64,000 nt of DNA from Theocolax elegans (Eukaryota; Arthropoda; Insecta; Hymenoptera; Cerocephalidae): assembly GCA_026168455.1 (NCBI GenBank), contig CM047425.1:9274001-9338000 (forward strand), given 5' to 3'. The translations under genes were made by a program, and so were the position numbers. The notes under the pieces were generated by a model. It was not told the origin of the DNA, did no database searches, and saw nothing but the letters and a program-made list of their open reading frames with translations. Below are positions 38,101 through 48,500 of the stretch, piece after piece. Positions within the stretch are counted from its first letter, which is position 1; each line of letters starts with the position of its first letter.

Positions 38101-39955
38101 ATACATTTGCCAGTGGTGCTTGTATCAATGTATGGCCGGGGCCGGGAATGGAACCTGGAACCTCCAGATTACAGGCCCAACGCCCTACCGACCGAGCCAT
38201 CACAGGCCTATTTTATAAATTTTAAAGAGGTTAATCAAAGATGTTAAATAATCAAAAATAAATTGCAGTAGGCGCGCATAAATCCACTAGTTTAAATTTA
38301 TTTGTTCAAAAATTATTCTAACCTCAATACGTTAAATTTTTCAAGTTTTTTTTATCACCAACTATAAGTATTTACAGCTATTAATCTCAAAATATATCAA
38401 CTTTTACTATATAATATTAATGTAACATTGGTTGCTAAATATCTCTAGAAATTATCCTTCTTAATTAATAGAATTCCTAATCTGAAGGTTAATGTCTCAA
38501 TGTCTCGTAAACTGTGTGTCAACATTGACCTTAAACAAATTGTAACTTCACCATAATTGATTTTTTCATTCAAAAGTCTGAAAGAAACTTAAGACGATAC
38601 ACTTCGAATGATCTGTATAGCTTGTAAATAGCCTACAAGTCTGTAAAAAGTTATGTTTAGTTGATAGATTTTGAGATTGATAGCTGTGAACTTAGCTGGT
38701 GTTCACAAACACTTGAAAAAACTCACTTTTTGAGGTTAAAATAATTTGTAAAAAAACAAATAGAACCTAAAACTTGTTTTCTGTTTTCCGAAAAACATTT
38801 CCAGCCTGTACCTAAAATTTGGTGGTTTTTAAAATTTTGATCCGACCACTTGACGTGAAATTACCCATATGTATATATAGTAGGTTTTAGTAAGCAGGAA
38901 AATCGAGTGCATGGAAAATATATTGCATAGTGTAGAACTGATAACTGATACTAAACAAACTGTATCCGTTGATAATTTATATGGTAATAGACTCGTATTA
39001 TACATTAAATGGCTTGAACAATTTTTGCAGTATACAGTCTCTGTATCTTTCTCGTTAGTGTCTTCTAAGAATTTCTTTAGCAAATGTTGGTAACATTATT
39101 ATGTTTACATTTATTATTTCTTTCACTCAGCTCATTGTGTTGAAAAAAAATATATAAATATTGCATTAAACGCTTTTAGTATAGATATATACGGGTGACA
39201 GTCACAAAGAGTGCACCGTGAACACTTGAAATGGATCACGCGGATGGAATGCTTATCATGCGATTGTTTGTAAAATTCATAATTTTTATTAAAATAAAAA
39301 TTATTCTTACAGAATAGATATTTATTACAAATCCTACATTGGCTTTTAAATCGATTCTAATTCAAAAAGCAGTTTTAAATCATTTTTCTTTAACCCACAA
39401 GTGGTATAGATATCCTTCTTCAGGTACGCCAAAGCCTCTTTAGAAATTTAATTTTCGCGCCAAAAATTTTTATTAAAAATTATCATTTTCACGATTTACA
39501 CAGAACAATCAATAAAATTATTGGCGCGAAATTTAAATATCTAAAGTTGCTTTGGTGCCACCTTAAATCACACTTTCAAAGTACCACAAAATTGGCATTC
39601 CAAAAGCGTTGGTATATATGTAATTATAAAGTAAGAAAATCCTCTACCCGTAAAAAAATGGAATAACATCCGTAAACAAAAACGGAACGTTGTTTATAAA
39701 ATTTCAGGGGGATTCGGCACACCCAACATCCAATCGAACATCCTGTCGCAATTGACTGCTGCCCATCCACCAGGTGCAACTCAAAATATAATCGCCCAAT
39801 ACGGACCGACCAGTGGGTACACAACAAGCGTAGGAACAGTCGAAGGTGCAGTTGCATCAAATTTAATGGAGCGCACCAGAAACCTTAAAGATTGGCTTCG
39901 TCAAGCTCGTGTCGAGACAACGGATCTTATAAGCCCCGGACAAGCTACTCTTTAA
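8187..39955 (+). CDS. Cep164: Centrosomal protein of 164 kDa (Cep164) orthologue, 11 coding exons
   Basis: My manual gene model has coding exons 8187-8265, 14208-14456, 18309-18644, 18997-19434, 19516-20777, 22876-23174, 24737-25158, 25456-25661, 30481-30727, 30920-31114 and 39708-39955. They join in frame to 1326 aa, comparable with vertebrate CEP164 (about 1460 aa). The N-terminus carries the family's conserved block (LEFAKRLGID, LAREGL) followed by a WW domain at residues 57-89. Residues about 593-870 are a long Lys/Glu-rich coiled coil. Exon 8 holds the conserved ELEFFRHRIHVERDSV segment. Known family role: distal appendage protein of the mother centriole, recruiting TTBK2 and docking vesicles during ciliogenesis. 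The exon 3 acceptor (18308) is the least certain; I chose it because it has a pyrimidine tract and keeps the frame. Small extra exons in the long introns cannot be excluded. Confidence 0.88.
8266..14207. other. Cep164 intron 1
   Basis: 5.9 kb, AT-rich. It contains a TTCC run at the 5' end, a GC-richer patch at about 9250-9560 and another at 10900-11170 that could be regulatory. No transposon or supported exon was recognised. Confidence 0.5.
14208..14456 (+). CDS. Cep164: Cep164 exon 2: N-terminal block and WW domain
   Basis: This exon follows GTTACAG and encodes residues 27-109. The WW domain shows LPKGW (W61), the aromatic pair YY (73-74), the second Trp (W84) and the following HP. In vertebrate CEP164 the N-terminal region including the WW domain binds TTBK2. 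The exon ends in phase 1 at CGTCG|GTACGC. Reading through instead would add only Thr-Leu-Val before a stop, so an alternative short isoform is conceivable. Confidence 0.88.
14457..18308. other. Cep164 intron 2
   Basis: 3.85 kb of AT-rich DNA with short TA runs. A good-looking acceptor near 15135 (TTCTTTCAG) is followed at once by an in-frame TGA for the required phase, so no exon was called there. Confidence 0.5.
19516..20777 (+). CDS. Cep164: Cep164 exon 5: long coiled-coil exon
   Basis: The largest exon, 1262 nt, entered after TTCTTTAG and left at GTAGAT|GTAAGT in phase 0. Residues about 368-590 are polar, Ser/Arg-rich and probably disordered. From about 593 onward the sequence is a heptad-compatible coiled coil dense in E, K, L and R, which continues into exon 6. 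Confidence 0.88.
21009..21585. repeat. Inverted-repeat element, GTCGGCATT ends
   Basis: The left end reads GGCATTTAAAAGAGCAGATT and then AAAACCTT. The right end, reverse complemented, reads GGCATTCGAAAGAGCAGATT and then AAAACCTT. The intervening 500 bp is AT-rich and has no transposase, so this is a non-autonomous element. Confidence 0.7.
21745..22030. repeat. Single-arm relic of the foldback family at 26402-27062
   Basis: Contains a block (GAGATAAAGTAGATAGCATT, then AAGTATGCTCAATTCCG) parallel to the interior of the 26402-27062 element (GAGATCAAGTAGATATGATT, then GAAGCTCAAATCGG). Only one arm was recognised. Confidence 0.4.
22212..22446. repeat. Palindromic MITE, ATGGAGAAAAAA ends
   Basis: The left arm includes ATTACAATGTTGTCTAGTAA and GCGGAGACAG. 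The right arm contains the matching inverse (CTGTCTCCGCATTACTAAAC, AACATTGTAATTTTTACT). It ends TTTTTTCTCAGTGC. Non-autonomous and about 235 bp. Confidence 0.8.
23175..24736. other. Cep164 intron 6
   Basis: AT-rich intron with a short CT run near 23560. No element or exon was recognised. The acceptor CACCACAG at 24736 is pyrimidine-poor but preserves the frame. Confidence 0.5.
25456..25661 (+). CDS. Cep164: Cep164 exon 8: conserved C-terminal helix
   Basis: Encodes residues 1029-1097. The stretch SSELEFFRHRIHVERDSV followed by KRAREALRQQRSAFQ resembles the C-terminal signature of Cep164 proteins as I recall it. The exon is in phase with exon 7 (phase 1) and exon 9 (phase 0). Confidence 0.85.
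26402..27062. repeat. 660-bp foldback element, GAGGCCACGGC ends
   Basis: Inverted repeat along most of its length. The ends are GAGGCCACGGCATTTAG on the left and GAGGCCACGGCCTTAGG on the right when reverse complemented, followed on both arms by TTTTTAGACCCTAACGCGTT and AATTTA. No protein is encoded and no clear target duplication is seen. Confidence 0.75.
27072..27085 (+). promoter_or_regulatory. X-box-like RFX site in Cep164 intron 8
   Basis: GTTACCATAGCAAC is a perfect match to the RFX X-box layout (RYYNYY, spacer, RRNRAC). RFX factors drive many ciliary genes, which suits a Cep164 gene. However, the site is 19 kb inside the gene, next to a mobile element, and may be coincidental. Confidence 0.3.
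27938..28165. repeat. Twin-hairpin element, copy A
   Basis: Bounded by AATAGTATGTTATACAC and GGTAGAAATAGTAT. Hairpin 1 pairs TGGCCAGTAAAA with TTTTTACTGGCCA, and GGATCACATGT with ACATGTCATCC. Then comes GGTGTGTATACTATTTTTCT. Hairpin 2 pairs TGCCGAAAAGCGGCAA with TTGCCGCTTTCCGGCA. It shares its right boundary with copy B. Confidence 0.75.
28158..28378. repeat. Twin-hairpin element, copy B
   Basis: Tandem to copy A. Hairpin 1 has CAGATCACATG pairing with CATGTGGTCTG around a loop rich in CTCGGCTTCGCCTCGG. The linker TGTGTATACTATTTTTCT is shared. Hairpin 2 is nearly identical to that of copy A, with the stem extended. Confidence 0.75.
28540..28757. repeat. Palindromic MITE with CAGCAGGGTAAAA core
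   Basis: Starts ACACGGAGAAACATTTTTGA and ends ATATTTTTCTCTGTGT. Inside, ACCCTGCTG or its inverse CAGCAGGGT occurs several times, building an inverted repeat unrelated to the cores of the other family members. Confidence 0.75.
28987..29222. repeat. Twin-hairpin element, copy C
   Basis: Bounded by AATAGTATATTACACACC and ATAATATACTAT. Hairpin 1 pairs GAGGTAAA, TGGTCA and CCATAGCACA with TGTGCTATGG, TGACCA and TTTACCTC. The linker is GATGTATACTATTTTT. Hairpin 2 pairs CACCAC, GGCCGAAA and CACATTCC with GGAATGTG, TTTCGGTC and GTGGTG. The stems have no resemblance to those of copies A/B or D. Confidence 0.75.
29932..30261. repeat. Twin-hairpin element, copy D
   Basis: Bounded by AATAGTACATTATGCACC and AAAAAAAGTATC. 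Hairpin 1 pairs GGGAGCTAAA and ACATTCTCG with CGAGAATGT and TTTGCTCCC. The linker is GGTGCATATACTATTTTTTT. Hairpin 2 is long and nearly perfect (TGTCCTGAGGCCGCAAAATG, then GCTCCCTGTATACAGG, and their inverses). Confidence 0.75.
31870..32264. repeat. Degenerate tandem array, unit about 100-170 bp
   Basis: Three similar units contain ATTAAAATTGAG, AAAATCTCTAATCTCAATCT, CGAAACTCGAATTTGATCAT and CAACTGTTTTA (starting near 31881, 32060 and 32165). An inverted, diverged copy lies at about 37925-38020, on the far side of the CACTA-like insertion. Confidence 0.65.
32267..37885 (-). mobile_element. CACTA/EnSpm-like DNA transposon, 5.6 kb, long TIRs
   Basis: Bounded by CACTG...CAGTG with TA on both sides (a 2-bp target duplication is possible). 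The terminal inverted repeats are about 165 bp (32267-32431 and 37722-37885), markedly GC-richer than the interior and differing at only a few positions. The interior encodes a transposase on the minus strand. The CACTG ends, short target site and protein motifs fit the CMC (CACTA/Mirage/Chapaev) superfamily. The exact family assignment is an inference. Confidence 0.8.
32688..37635 (-). pseudogene. CACTA-like transposase, frameshifted
   Basis: Multi-exon minus-strand gene. A likely first exon starts at 37635 (MNEFFTKYSDFEDIQEILK, then GTAAG). Further fragments lie near 37139-37450, 36397-36630, 36111-36344, 35520-35770 and 34924-35226, followed by two long blocks at 33725-34798 and 32688-33689. 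The first long block has LYDDLEVGNALGS-like (YDDLEVGNALGS) and GDNLGLNGICGFVESF followed by a CRIC cysteine motif. The second has MMHDVLEGV, KPKFHFLIHYP and MRFESRH. These motifs belong to a widespread animal transposase type. Between the two long blocks the frame slips by one base near 33750 (an A appears to be missing in ATAAAGAAGC), so the copy is probably dead. A second slip near 37436 is possible. The N-terminal exon structure is uncertain. Confidence 0.7.
38022..38210 (-). repeat. tRNA-derived SINE-like sequence
   Basis: Read on the minus strand, TGGCTCGGTCGGTAGGGCG resembles a pol III A box and D arm, and GGTTCCATTCCCGG resembles a B box and T arm. They are separated by about the expected distance. 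The anticodon stem does not fold, so this is not a functional tRNA. A non-tRNA body follows (GATTAGTACCGATTTGGGAG) to about 38022. It lies inside the tandem-array remnant. Confidence 0.5.
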
Positions 39956-42900
39956 GCTACGAAGGAAACAAGATTTCGGAATAGATTTAATTTATACCTG
40001 GCCTAAAGTGTACTTGAACAAGTGCAATCTTTCTTTTTTACAAACTCGTTACGTTTCGTATGTTACGTTTATGTGATTTACAGACTGCAAAGATATCCAC
40101 TGCTCGTTCTTACGTATATATATATATATAAGAAATGTTCTTTCGCGACTTAATTTACCTGATGGATATCGGAACCACGCGCCGAAATACAATTTTGTAA
40201 TATAATTATAGGATCAAACATCGTGATACCAGATGATTTTTCAATGTTACCGGTATATATACTTTTTATTAAAACCAAAAGAAAACAACAACAACAACAA
40301 CAACAACAAGTGTCTTTTATATATAATTATGCGTTGTTTTAGAAGGTTGTACATACATACATATATTTTTAAGGGACCTTGTTTCGAGGCTCCCGGGTCA
40401 CTTGTTTTTGCTGAACAATCATTAACAGTCGGCAATAATATTATAAATATACATACATAACTAATATAAGTACATTGATTCGAGTGTTAGTGTGAATTAT
40501 CCAACTTGTTAATCGAATTAATTATGTTTGTAAGATCCATTAAATGTGGTTTAATCAACTTTCAAAAATGTATAACGCTCTCGAAAATTATTGTTTTACT
40601 TTTTCGTCGTGGTATATATATATACATATATATACATGACTTAACAAAGATTTAAACATATACGCGAATCGTGGGTGTATTATCTAGTCACACTTGCATT
40701 TATTAGACTGATACGATAACGTATAAAACAAAAATATTTGCTTTTGAACCAACTGACGAGTATGTACATAAATTCACACATACGTATATTTATGTATATA
40801 TTCATCGTTCGAGTTCATCAGCTCGCATTTTAATTGAATATATTATACAAATAGTGAGATTTTCTTTCGTGTAAATAATTATACGATGAATTATGAGTCT
40901 ATACGTGAAATATGTAGAAAATTTAATCGGTCATGGATATGTATATTTTTTCGAGATGTGATTTTTGTTTGAAGAAAATAATATTATATAAATGAATTTT
41001 ATGCAATATATATATATACATATTTAATTGTATGTATGCATTTATATTTCTATAAATATATATATATTTATGTAAAAATTTCAAATTATTTATAGAGCAT
41101 TATATAAATTTACATTTACATTTATACGGGTGCATCGATATTATACTCAAAACGTTGCTCATTAAAAAAAAAATTTAAACGATGCATCGTCGAGTACGAA
41201 AAAGAAAGTTTATGCTTAAAAAAAATCTCGTAATAATCTTGTCACTTACATCCAACAATTGCACGATTGTTGTACACGAAAGTTCAGTAGAATTTTTATG
41301 TACTCCTTTTTCCAGTTTTGTACCGATTCAGTGAATACATTTCGTATTTGACGACACACACAATTTTTAACACTGAAAACCGACCTAGCAAATACCAATA
41401 GGAGAAAAAAAAAAAGAAACAGTATAATGTAAGCTTTATTTGTACATTATCACGAATGTTAACGAGACACAAAAATCTGGTATATTTGTCGAATGATATA
41501 TATATATACATATATAGATGTAAAGTATATGATGCCAAATGTTTCATTAGTGACGTAAGGCACTCGAAGCTAATCAAAAGGAAAGGTAAAACAATCGATA
41601 TAATGAATGTAGAATTATTAAAAGTAGAGCTTCGGGATCGTTCTAAAGATTCAAATCTACATAGTGAAAATAATGAAGTATTATTGTGGTATAGTAGATA
41701 TTATTGAAAGGAAAAAGAAAATCGAGTATACAATTCAAAATTTTATGAACGATTTTGTACTTCGGAGTCTCGAAGACATTATACGGATATACAAACCCAT
41801 AAACACGCATATTTATATATATGTGTGTGATACACATATACTTATATAAAACTACATTATTAGATTGCGTGCGAAATGAACGTACAACAGCAAAATAAAT
41901 GACTGTTTCGATAATACAAGCCTACGAGAATGGCATTAATTATTTACGTCGATATTACTCGTCATATACATATTAACCAACCTATATGATATATTCAACG
42001 ATTTTAAAACAAAATATTACGTAATAATCGATATTTTCTAGAGAATACATTTTTTCGTCATTAAATTTTCTTATACCAAGTCAATCGTGTATTCACATTT
42101 ATATATATAGTGAAAAGTATAAACTATGTATTTAAAAAAAAATACATAAGAAACTATCTGGGTGAGTTGCATGAATCGAATAAACAATACGTATATATAT
42201 AAATATATAACAAAAAGTTACAAACGATCGTTGACTATACAAGTATATAACAAAAAAAAAAAACATTCGTCTTGGAGAACTCCAAAGTGCATTATTTATT
42301 GTAGTACACCGTCCTCATCCTTAGTATTATTTTATATAGAGAAAAGATATAAAAAAAAAATATATATATATACATATATATTACGTGTTGCGACTTAAGA
42401 AAAGGGGAGTACACTAATTTACATTTGTCGAAATTATTAATTTGCAGAATGTAATATAGCTTGATTACATATATATATATAAACATGTATCTATTACGTG
42501 AAAATCAGTGTCAAATTATTTCTATAAGGCTTTCGTGTATAAAGTATATATTATTCAATATTAACGTGGTTACGCGATCAGTTATAGAGGAAAATATAGA
42601 GATGAAGAAAAAATAAAATTATTTTTCTGAAGACGATTTTACAAGTGGAAATAAATAATATTTTTAAAAATATTTTTATGAACGAGGAGGGAAAAATAAT
42701 GGCAAGGTTTTGGTGAATAAAAAGGCTATTAGTTTTAGTGTACTCCCACTTTTGAAGTTAACGTTTTTAACAACCATATTGTAAATAAACTTCTGTTACG
42801 TTATTTGTACATTAATTTATAAGTGTTTGATTTTACACGTCGATGTAAATTTTTGTATATTTTATTAATTATATTTCTCATCGTTATACATGAAATCTGC

Positions 42901-43085
42901 CCGTATATACACAAAATTGTAGAGCGAGCATTCGTTGAAATTATTTTTCCAATCTATATTAATTCATTAAAATAAACGATCAATTGATTCATCTATATCC
43001 TTGCATTATTTATTATTTTATTACACAACAAAATCTCCCTATCACAATTACGAATCACAGTTATTTTTTTTTCAAATTTATTATG
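39956..43085. other. Intergenic region between convergent genes
   Basis: The 3' flanks of Cep164 (+) and the minus-strand gene at 43086. AT-rich with several TA runs and a CAA run near 40290. Open frames here are low-complexity chance frames. It presumably contains both 3' UTRs; ends cannot be fixed. Confidence 0.5.
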
Positions 43086-44111
43086 TTACGATTTATAATT
43101 CAATTCGCAATCAGTGTGTTTCTCTTCGCATTCGTCGGAAAATTCTTCAAATTTATCTTTCGATGGTAACCAAGACGTAATGTCACGTCGACCGTTTACA
43201 GATCCGTTTTTCAACGATTTTTGAGCAGCCAGAATAATTGGAGTCGTTTTACATAGTAAAAGTCTTATACACGACGAATCAAAACCATCGGCGTATTCGA
43301 TCAATTGTTTTGGCAAATCGTGATCTTTCGCTTGTTTCAGCAAGTTTTGTACCTAAAGAAAAAACAAATATAAAAATATTTATACACCGAGATATATAAA
43401 TATTAATGTAAACAAAAAGAAACTTTAAAATAATTCACCTTCTCATTTTCACTTTCGGTAATCAATCGTATTGGACTCCACGGATCGTCGTTCTCATCGA
43501 CAGCTTTTGAACGCTCGACTTTTGGAGTTATTTTAAAAAGTTCGCTTATCTAAAATATAAAATAAAATAATATACCTAAAATATATCTTAACTAAAATAT
43601 AATATAAATAATAATAATCATAACAATATGTCTTGATCATAATTTAAATAAATAATAATAATACCATTTGAGCGAAAAATATAAAACTGTTGACAGCGAC
43701 AGCAGTAATTTTCCTAGAATCTAATCCAAGGAGGCGAAAAAACGTAGATACGAAATTAGTAGGTTCATAAGATGTTTGTCTTTCCTTTTCAGTGCTAAAA
43801 TCCGCGTCATCGCCTCTTTTCTTCTCTTTAACTTCTTTTCGTTTTAAACTGTTCGATACAAGATCCGCTATATCCTTCGCCGTTTCCAAGTAATTCCTAG
43901 CGTTTTGCAAACCTGCTTTTATCTTATCGAACACTCCTATAATAATAAAAATAAAAAATTCATTACGATCAACGATCTTGTAAAAATTAAATTAAATTTA
44001 CTAACGTCCATTTAACACTAATATTATCCGAAGTTAATTTAAAGAATTTAGATACAGTTTATGCATGTGCTCGAGTAAAAGTATATAATATATAAAATAA
44101 GTTTTGTATAT

Positions 44112-44188
<77 letters not shown>

Positions 44189-45193
44189 TTTACAGTGAAG
44201 TAACGGTAAGAGTCAGATAAGGTATAAGCGATAAATATTTCCAGATAATGATTAAAAAATCATATTAATAAGTGTCAAAATCAAGAAAATTACGTCGACT
44301 TCAGTTACGTATAATCTTGGTGACGTTGCATATAGATACTATAGTTAGAATGACGTACTTTCTTGATAAAAAGAAAGCACTGATAATTCGAAGAAAGTTT
44401 AGTTCATATGTTTTGTATATATTAAAAATATACCGTTTTAAATACCATTTTGTTTACGTTCAATTTTTTCACATTATTATTTATGATTTTTCAAGACTCG
44501 ATTTGAAGTAGAATTGATATTGTGAAATAAAATATGCTCTTAAAAATTTAGTAATCATTAATTTTGATTACTATTTGTTTAATGGATGTTTAATCTATAC
44601 TATGTTTCATATATTGAATTAAAAATCTGAACAGATATAAATAAACTTTAATATTTCCTTTACAATATAAAAAGCTCTATAATCTATAAATAGATATTAT
44701 TTAATAAAATAAAAGTATGATTTTTTTAATCTTTTAAACTTTTTTAATACCATTAATTCATACCGTTTTTTACAATTTAGGATTTCCTGTAATTAGGATC
44801 TCTCACATATCCTTTAAATATACTTTCAATCATCGTTATTTTTATTAAAATCCTCTAGCAGAAATTGAACGTATTTCGTTAGGTATAAAATTAAATTTAA
44901 TAAAAAATTAATTAAAAAAAAAGACGAAGTGCCTATTTACAAGCTATTATAAGTAGTGATTTTTAATTTCAAATCATTAAAAATATATGGAAAAATTTAT
45001 AATAAAAAAATACGATATTATTTCTAGTATCTTATCATCATTTAATCAAATACATGCTATTTATATTCTATATTAATTATTGCAATACAAAACGAATGTG
45101 ATGTAAATGACAAAACCTACCTTGACAATTTCCATGTGTAAAAGAGATCGAAAACACAAGTAAAAATGAATAAAAAATAAATCCACGTGACAT
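43086..45193 (-). CDS. Small secreted or membrane protein of unknown function, 240 aa
   Basis: Manual model on the minus strand: exons 45193-45121, 43936-43665, 43549-43439 and 43352-43086, all in frame. Residues 1-22 are a hydrophobic signal peptide (MSRGFIFYSFLLVFSISF). Next comes a polar, Lys/Glu-rich segment, then a hydrophobic stretch (KITAVAVNSFIFFAQM) that could be a membrane segment or buried helix. The C-terminal exon has SSCIRLLLCK, and two more Cys (DECEEKHTDCE) near the end. I do not recognise a named family; the layout resembles insect proteins of unknown function. It is head-to-head with the gene at 45527, with start codons 333 bp apart, so a shared promoter is likely. Confidence 0.75.
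44119..44181. repeat. (TA)n microsatellite in intron 1 of the minus-strand gene
   Basis: About 60 bp of TA repeats. The rest of that intron (43937-45120) is AT-rich with no other feature seen. Confidence 0.9.
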
Positions 45194-45526
45194 CTTGCTA
45201 AGGAGAGAGTAGAAATGCAACTGTAAAGTTTGTCCTTAGTGTCAGTTAAAAATCACGTAGCCCATCAGAAAAGCAATTATAATGACCATAGTTAACGTGG
45301 ACACACTCCAGAAAATGACCGTCCGGTCTCATTTTTGTTGCTCTACTACCCAACCAAGAATCGTAATTATTTAACGGTGATCGTCTCTCGCGGTTCACTC
45401 AGTGTTTGTTGACACCTGTTCCGCTAAAGATCTTAAAAATTTTACGAGCTCTTTTTTTCTTCTTTTTTTTTATTGTACTATCGTTTCATTCAGGGATGAT
45501 TCTTCTTTCATTGACGTCGGTTAACA
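45194..45526. promoter_or_regulatory. Probable bidirectional promoter
   Basis: 333 bp separate the start codons of two divergent genes. An arthropod initiator-like TCAGT at 45399-45403 lies about 125 bp before the plus-strand ATG. The region is GC-richer than its surroundings (GATCGTCTCTCGCGGTTCAC). Promoter activity is inferred. Confidence 0.4.
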
Positions 45527-48500
45527 ATGAAGCTTAAAAATTTTATACTTATTTTTAGTATTCTAATAGTGCCGTGTATTGCTAGCAACGGAAGTTATGT
45601 TAATTACTACTTGGACGAGGTGCGTAGTTTAAGTGAATTACCGCTTGAGAAGTTGATTCAGATTAAATCTTCCTTTGCTAAAAGAAGTGAGTACATATGC
45701 AATGATTTTATTTTTGAGATATGTATATGGGGCATTCCGTGTGAAATCAGCAGATGAAAATTTTAAAATTATTGATATTCTGCTGAACAACTCCTTTTTG
45801 AACCTACAATATGTTAACAAATTTTTAGATGCTTTACTTAGATATAAAAAAAGTTATTAATAACCAAAAAATACTTATTTTGCTGTTTTCCACTTATATG
45901 ATCAATTTTCATGACTTTATAACTCAAAATATATGCATCTTACAAAAAAATGATACACACCTTTAAGACTGGAAATTAAATCAAGATTTTAATAGAATTT
46001 TAATTATAGCCATTAATTGGATATTATTGCACTTTTACTGATTTTAAGTTACTAAAAAGTCATATATTTTGATTTTTTAAATTGTTCGGCACAATTGATA
46101 TTACTGAAAAAAATCACACATACTTCTAATTACATGTACTTTGTGTGTACCAAACATAGAGATATTACATATAGAGTGGGTAAGTCATAGGAGCGCGTAT
46201 AAGTGAAAACGTCTTAACGATAGAAAGAGAAGAAACATCGGAAGGCCCTCTCCATCCTTGTCTGTTGACGCATGCGCAAAACAGATCTGAATGTGATTGG
46301 CTGCTTCATGCTATCAACAAGAATTAAAAAATATGTTTTTTCCTTACCAAGACAGTCTGCATAATTAGTAATTAATAAAATAACATATTTAATTACCAAT
46401 TAAGTAAACAAATTTAGTTATAATAAACTTTAATCTTTATTTACATAACCACAAGCTAATGTTCTTAATAATAATAATAATAATGACAATATCATAAATA
46501 ATATTAAAATAAAATGGTTGTTTGTTATTGATTTCAATAAATTGTTATATATTATAATAACTTCTAATTCAAATACAAATAATTATCGCGGTATATAAAA
46601 CGAATTGATATTTATTAAAAGACTATGTATGTACATAACACAGAATATTGTGATATTAAAAACAACATTGTAAACTGTGAAAAAAATATATATATAAATA
46701 GTAATATAAATTTTAAACAATTTAAAAATTATTATTTAATTTATAAGGTTCATTCACCTTTAAATATAGTCATTTTATTGTAGTGCATGCGTACCCGAAA
46801 TTTTAAATCCCCTAATTTTTCGCTCTCGTGTTTTAAGCGCTTATCAATATAATTTTGCACAATAAGTAAAATTAGCTGTTGTCGATGATCAAATAAAGGT
46901 TCTTGTTCAAGTATATGACTTTTATCGTCTAGAATTGATGATGGAAGGTTTTGTAAAATTTGTGTAACAAGTTTAAAGTTTATATTTGGCAATAACAATA
47001 AATCTTTGTTTTGTCGAATGATTTTTTCCGCGCAGTGACATATAAAATTCACATCGTCCGAAGCAAATTGCAGACCTCCTCTATTTTTTCGAATAGTTAA
47101 TTTTGATTTACTGAATGTTAAATTATCTGTTAACATTTGCAAACATCTTTCGCAATGAATTTTATTTTTTATCGAATGAATTACTGCTCCAGCTGTATGT
47201 TTTATTATTTCGTCTAAATATTCCGACTCAACCCAAGCATCTTTCTTTGCATAATCATGTTCAATTATATTGTAATTGGAATGTAAATATTCATTTACTG
47301 GAAATGACAAAATTTGGGTTTTACGAGGAGCTCTAATTCTTTTTGTATTTTTTCTATCTAAAATGTCACCTTTTTCAGTTGCACTCAAAGTTCCAGATAC
47401 TTTTTCTATTTTTCTTAAATTTTCATCAACATCAGTTACGTCAGATATTATTAATGTACTGTCTTGTGGCGAACAATTGGCAGTTGAGGGAACCGTAACA
47501 TTTATGTTATTTAACAACAATTTTTTAAAAGCCGATTGAAATTGTATTGTTGTTGGATTATTTGTGAATCCGTTCATTCGTCGTATGAGCGCAAAAAACA
47601 TCTCCACATGGTCTTGAGACAATTTGTATGACAAGAAATAATCTAAAATTTTGTTGCACAAAACATCGTTACACAAAGAATATAAATTTTGTAAACAAAT
47701 TATAAAACCTACGAAACCAGTTTTTACCGAAGTCGCCTTAATTACAGATTTACGTATTATATTCGGTTTACTAAATTTACCATTTTGATTTTCTTGATTT
47801 CCATTTTTTTTCGATTTTATTTTTACGGAAACATCTACTTCTAATTTTTCAATATAATTAATCCAATCAATTATTTTTTCTTTTAAATATGGTAATGTTT
47901 TTTCTGTTATACCATTTCGACCTGGATTTTTGCAAAATTTATTTTTAGAATTTAAAACATCAAAAATATCATTGAATACTTTACAAAATTTGGAGGTAGA
48001 AGATGCATTTTTAAAGTTACTGTTTTTAATATCATACTCTAAAAAATTTAATGCATGTGCTACACTACTACTTAAAACTTGAGCTGCAAGAAATACTTTC
48101 ATTTTTTCGTTATGAAAGTTTATATGTCTATTTTTAATTTTACAAGCACAGTGCATTTCCTCCAAGTATTGTATATCATTAAGTTTTTTAATATATTCCC
48201 AATTTATGTATTCATTTTCGTTGTATATAATTGGTCCTTTCAATGCAAAATAATTCCTTACCAATTTTAACATATGACATGGATCAAAAAATACATAAAC
48301 CGGGTTAGACGTTGCCGGGTGAATAAAATAAGGTTTAAAATTCTCTTTGTCTGTGTAGTCAAAATTAGCACCTAAAAATTTACAAGCTTTCTGATTAGAT
48401 TCATCTCCATCAAACGTTACGCTGACAACGTCGATTTTATTTTCATTTAGTTTTAGTAATAAGTCTTTTAAAAGCATAGACTTCTCATTTCCACTTAATG

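Larger units (their letters stand above)
31800..38866. mobile_element. Old inverted-repeat element hosting later insertions
   Basis: The left end reads GGAGCATTCCACGTCAAG, then ATCAAAATTTTAA, CCAATTTTAG and TACAG. The right end, reverse complemented, reads GGGTAATTTCACGTCAAG, then ATCAAAATTTTAA, CAAATTTTAG and TACAG. The two arms are diverged, which indicates age. A related terminus opens the element at 52933. It has no coding capacity of its own apart from the inserted CACTA-like element. Confidence 0.55.
31115..39707. other. Cep164 intron 10, nested transposon nest
   Basis: 8.6 kb intron. An old inverted-repeat element (31800-38866) contains a degenerate tandem array, a CACTA-like transposon and a SINE-like unit. 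The flanks (31115-31799 and 38867-39707) are AT-rich with no exon or element recognised. Confidence 0.65.

Noticed and set aside
38130..38210. Functional tRNA gene on the minus strand
   Set aside because: The D and T arms are recognisable, but the anticodon stem does not pair and the T stem has a mismatch.
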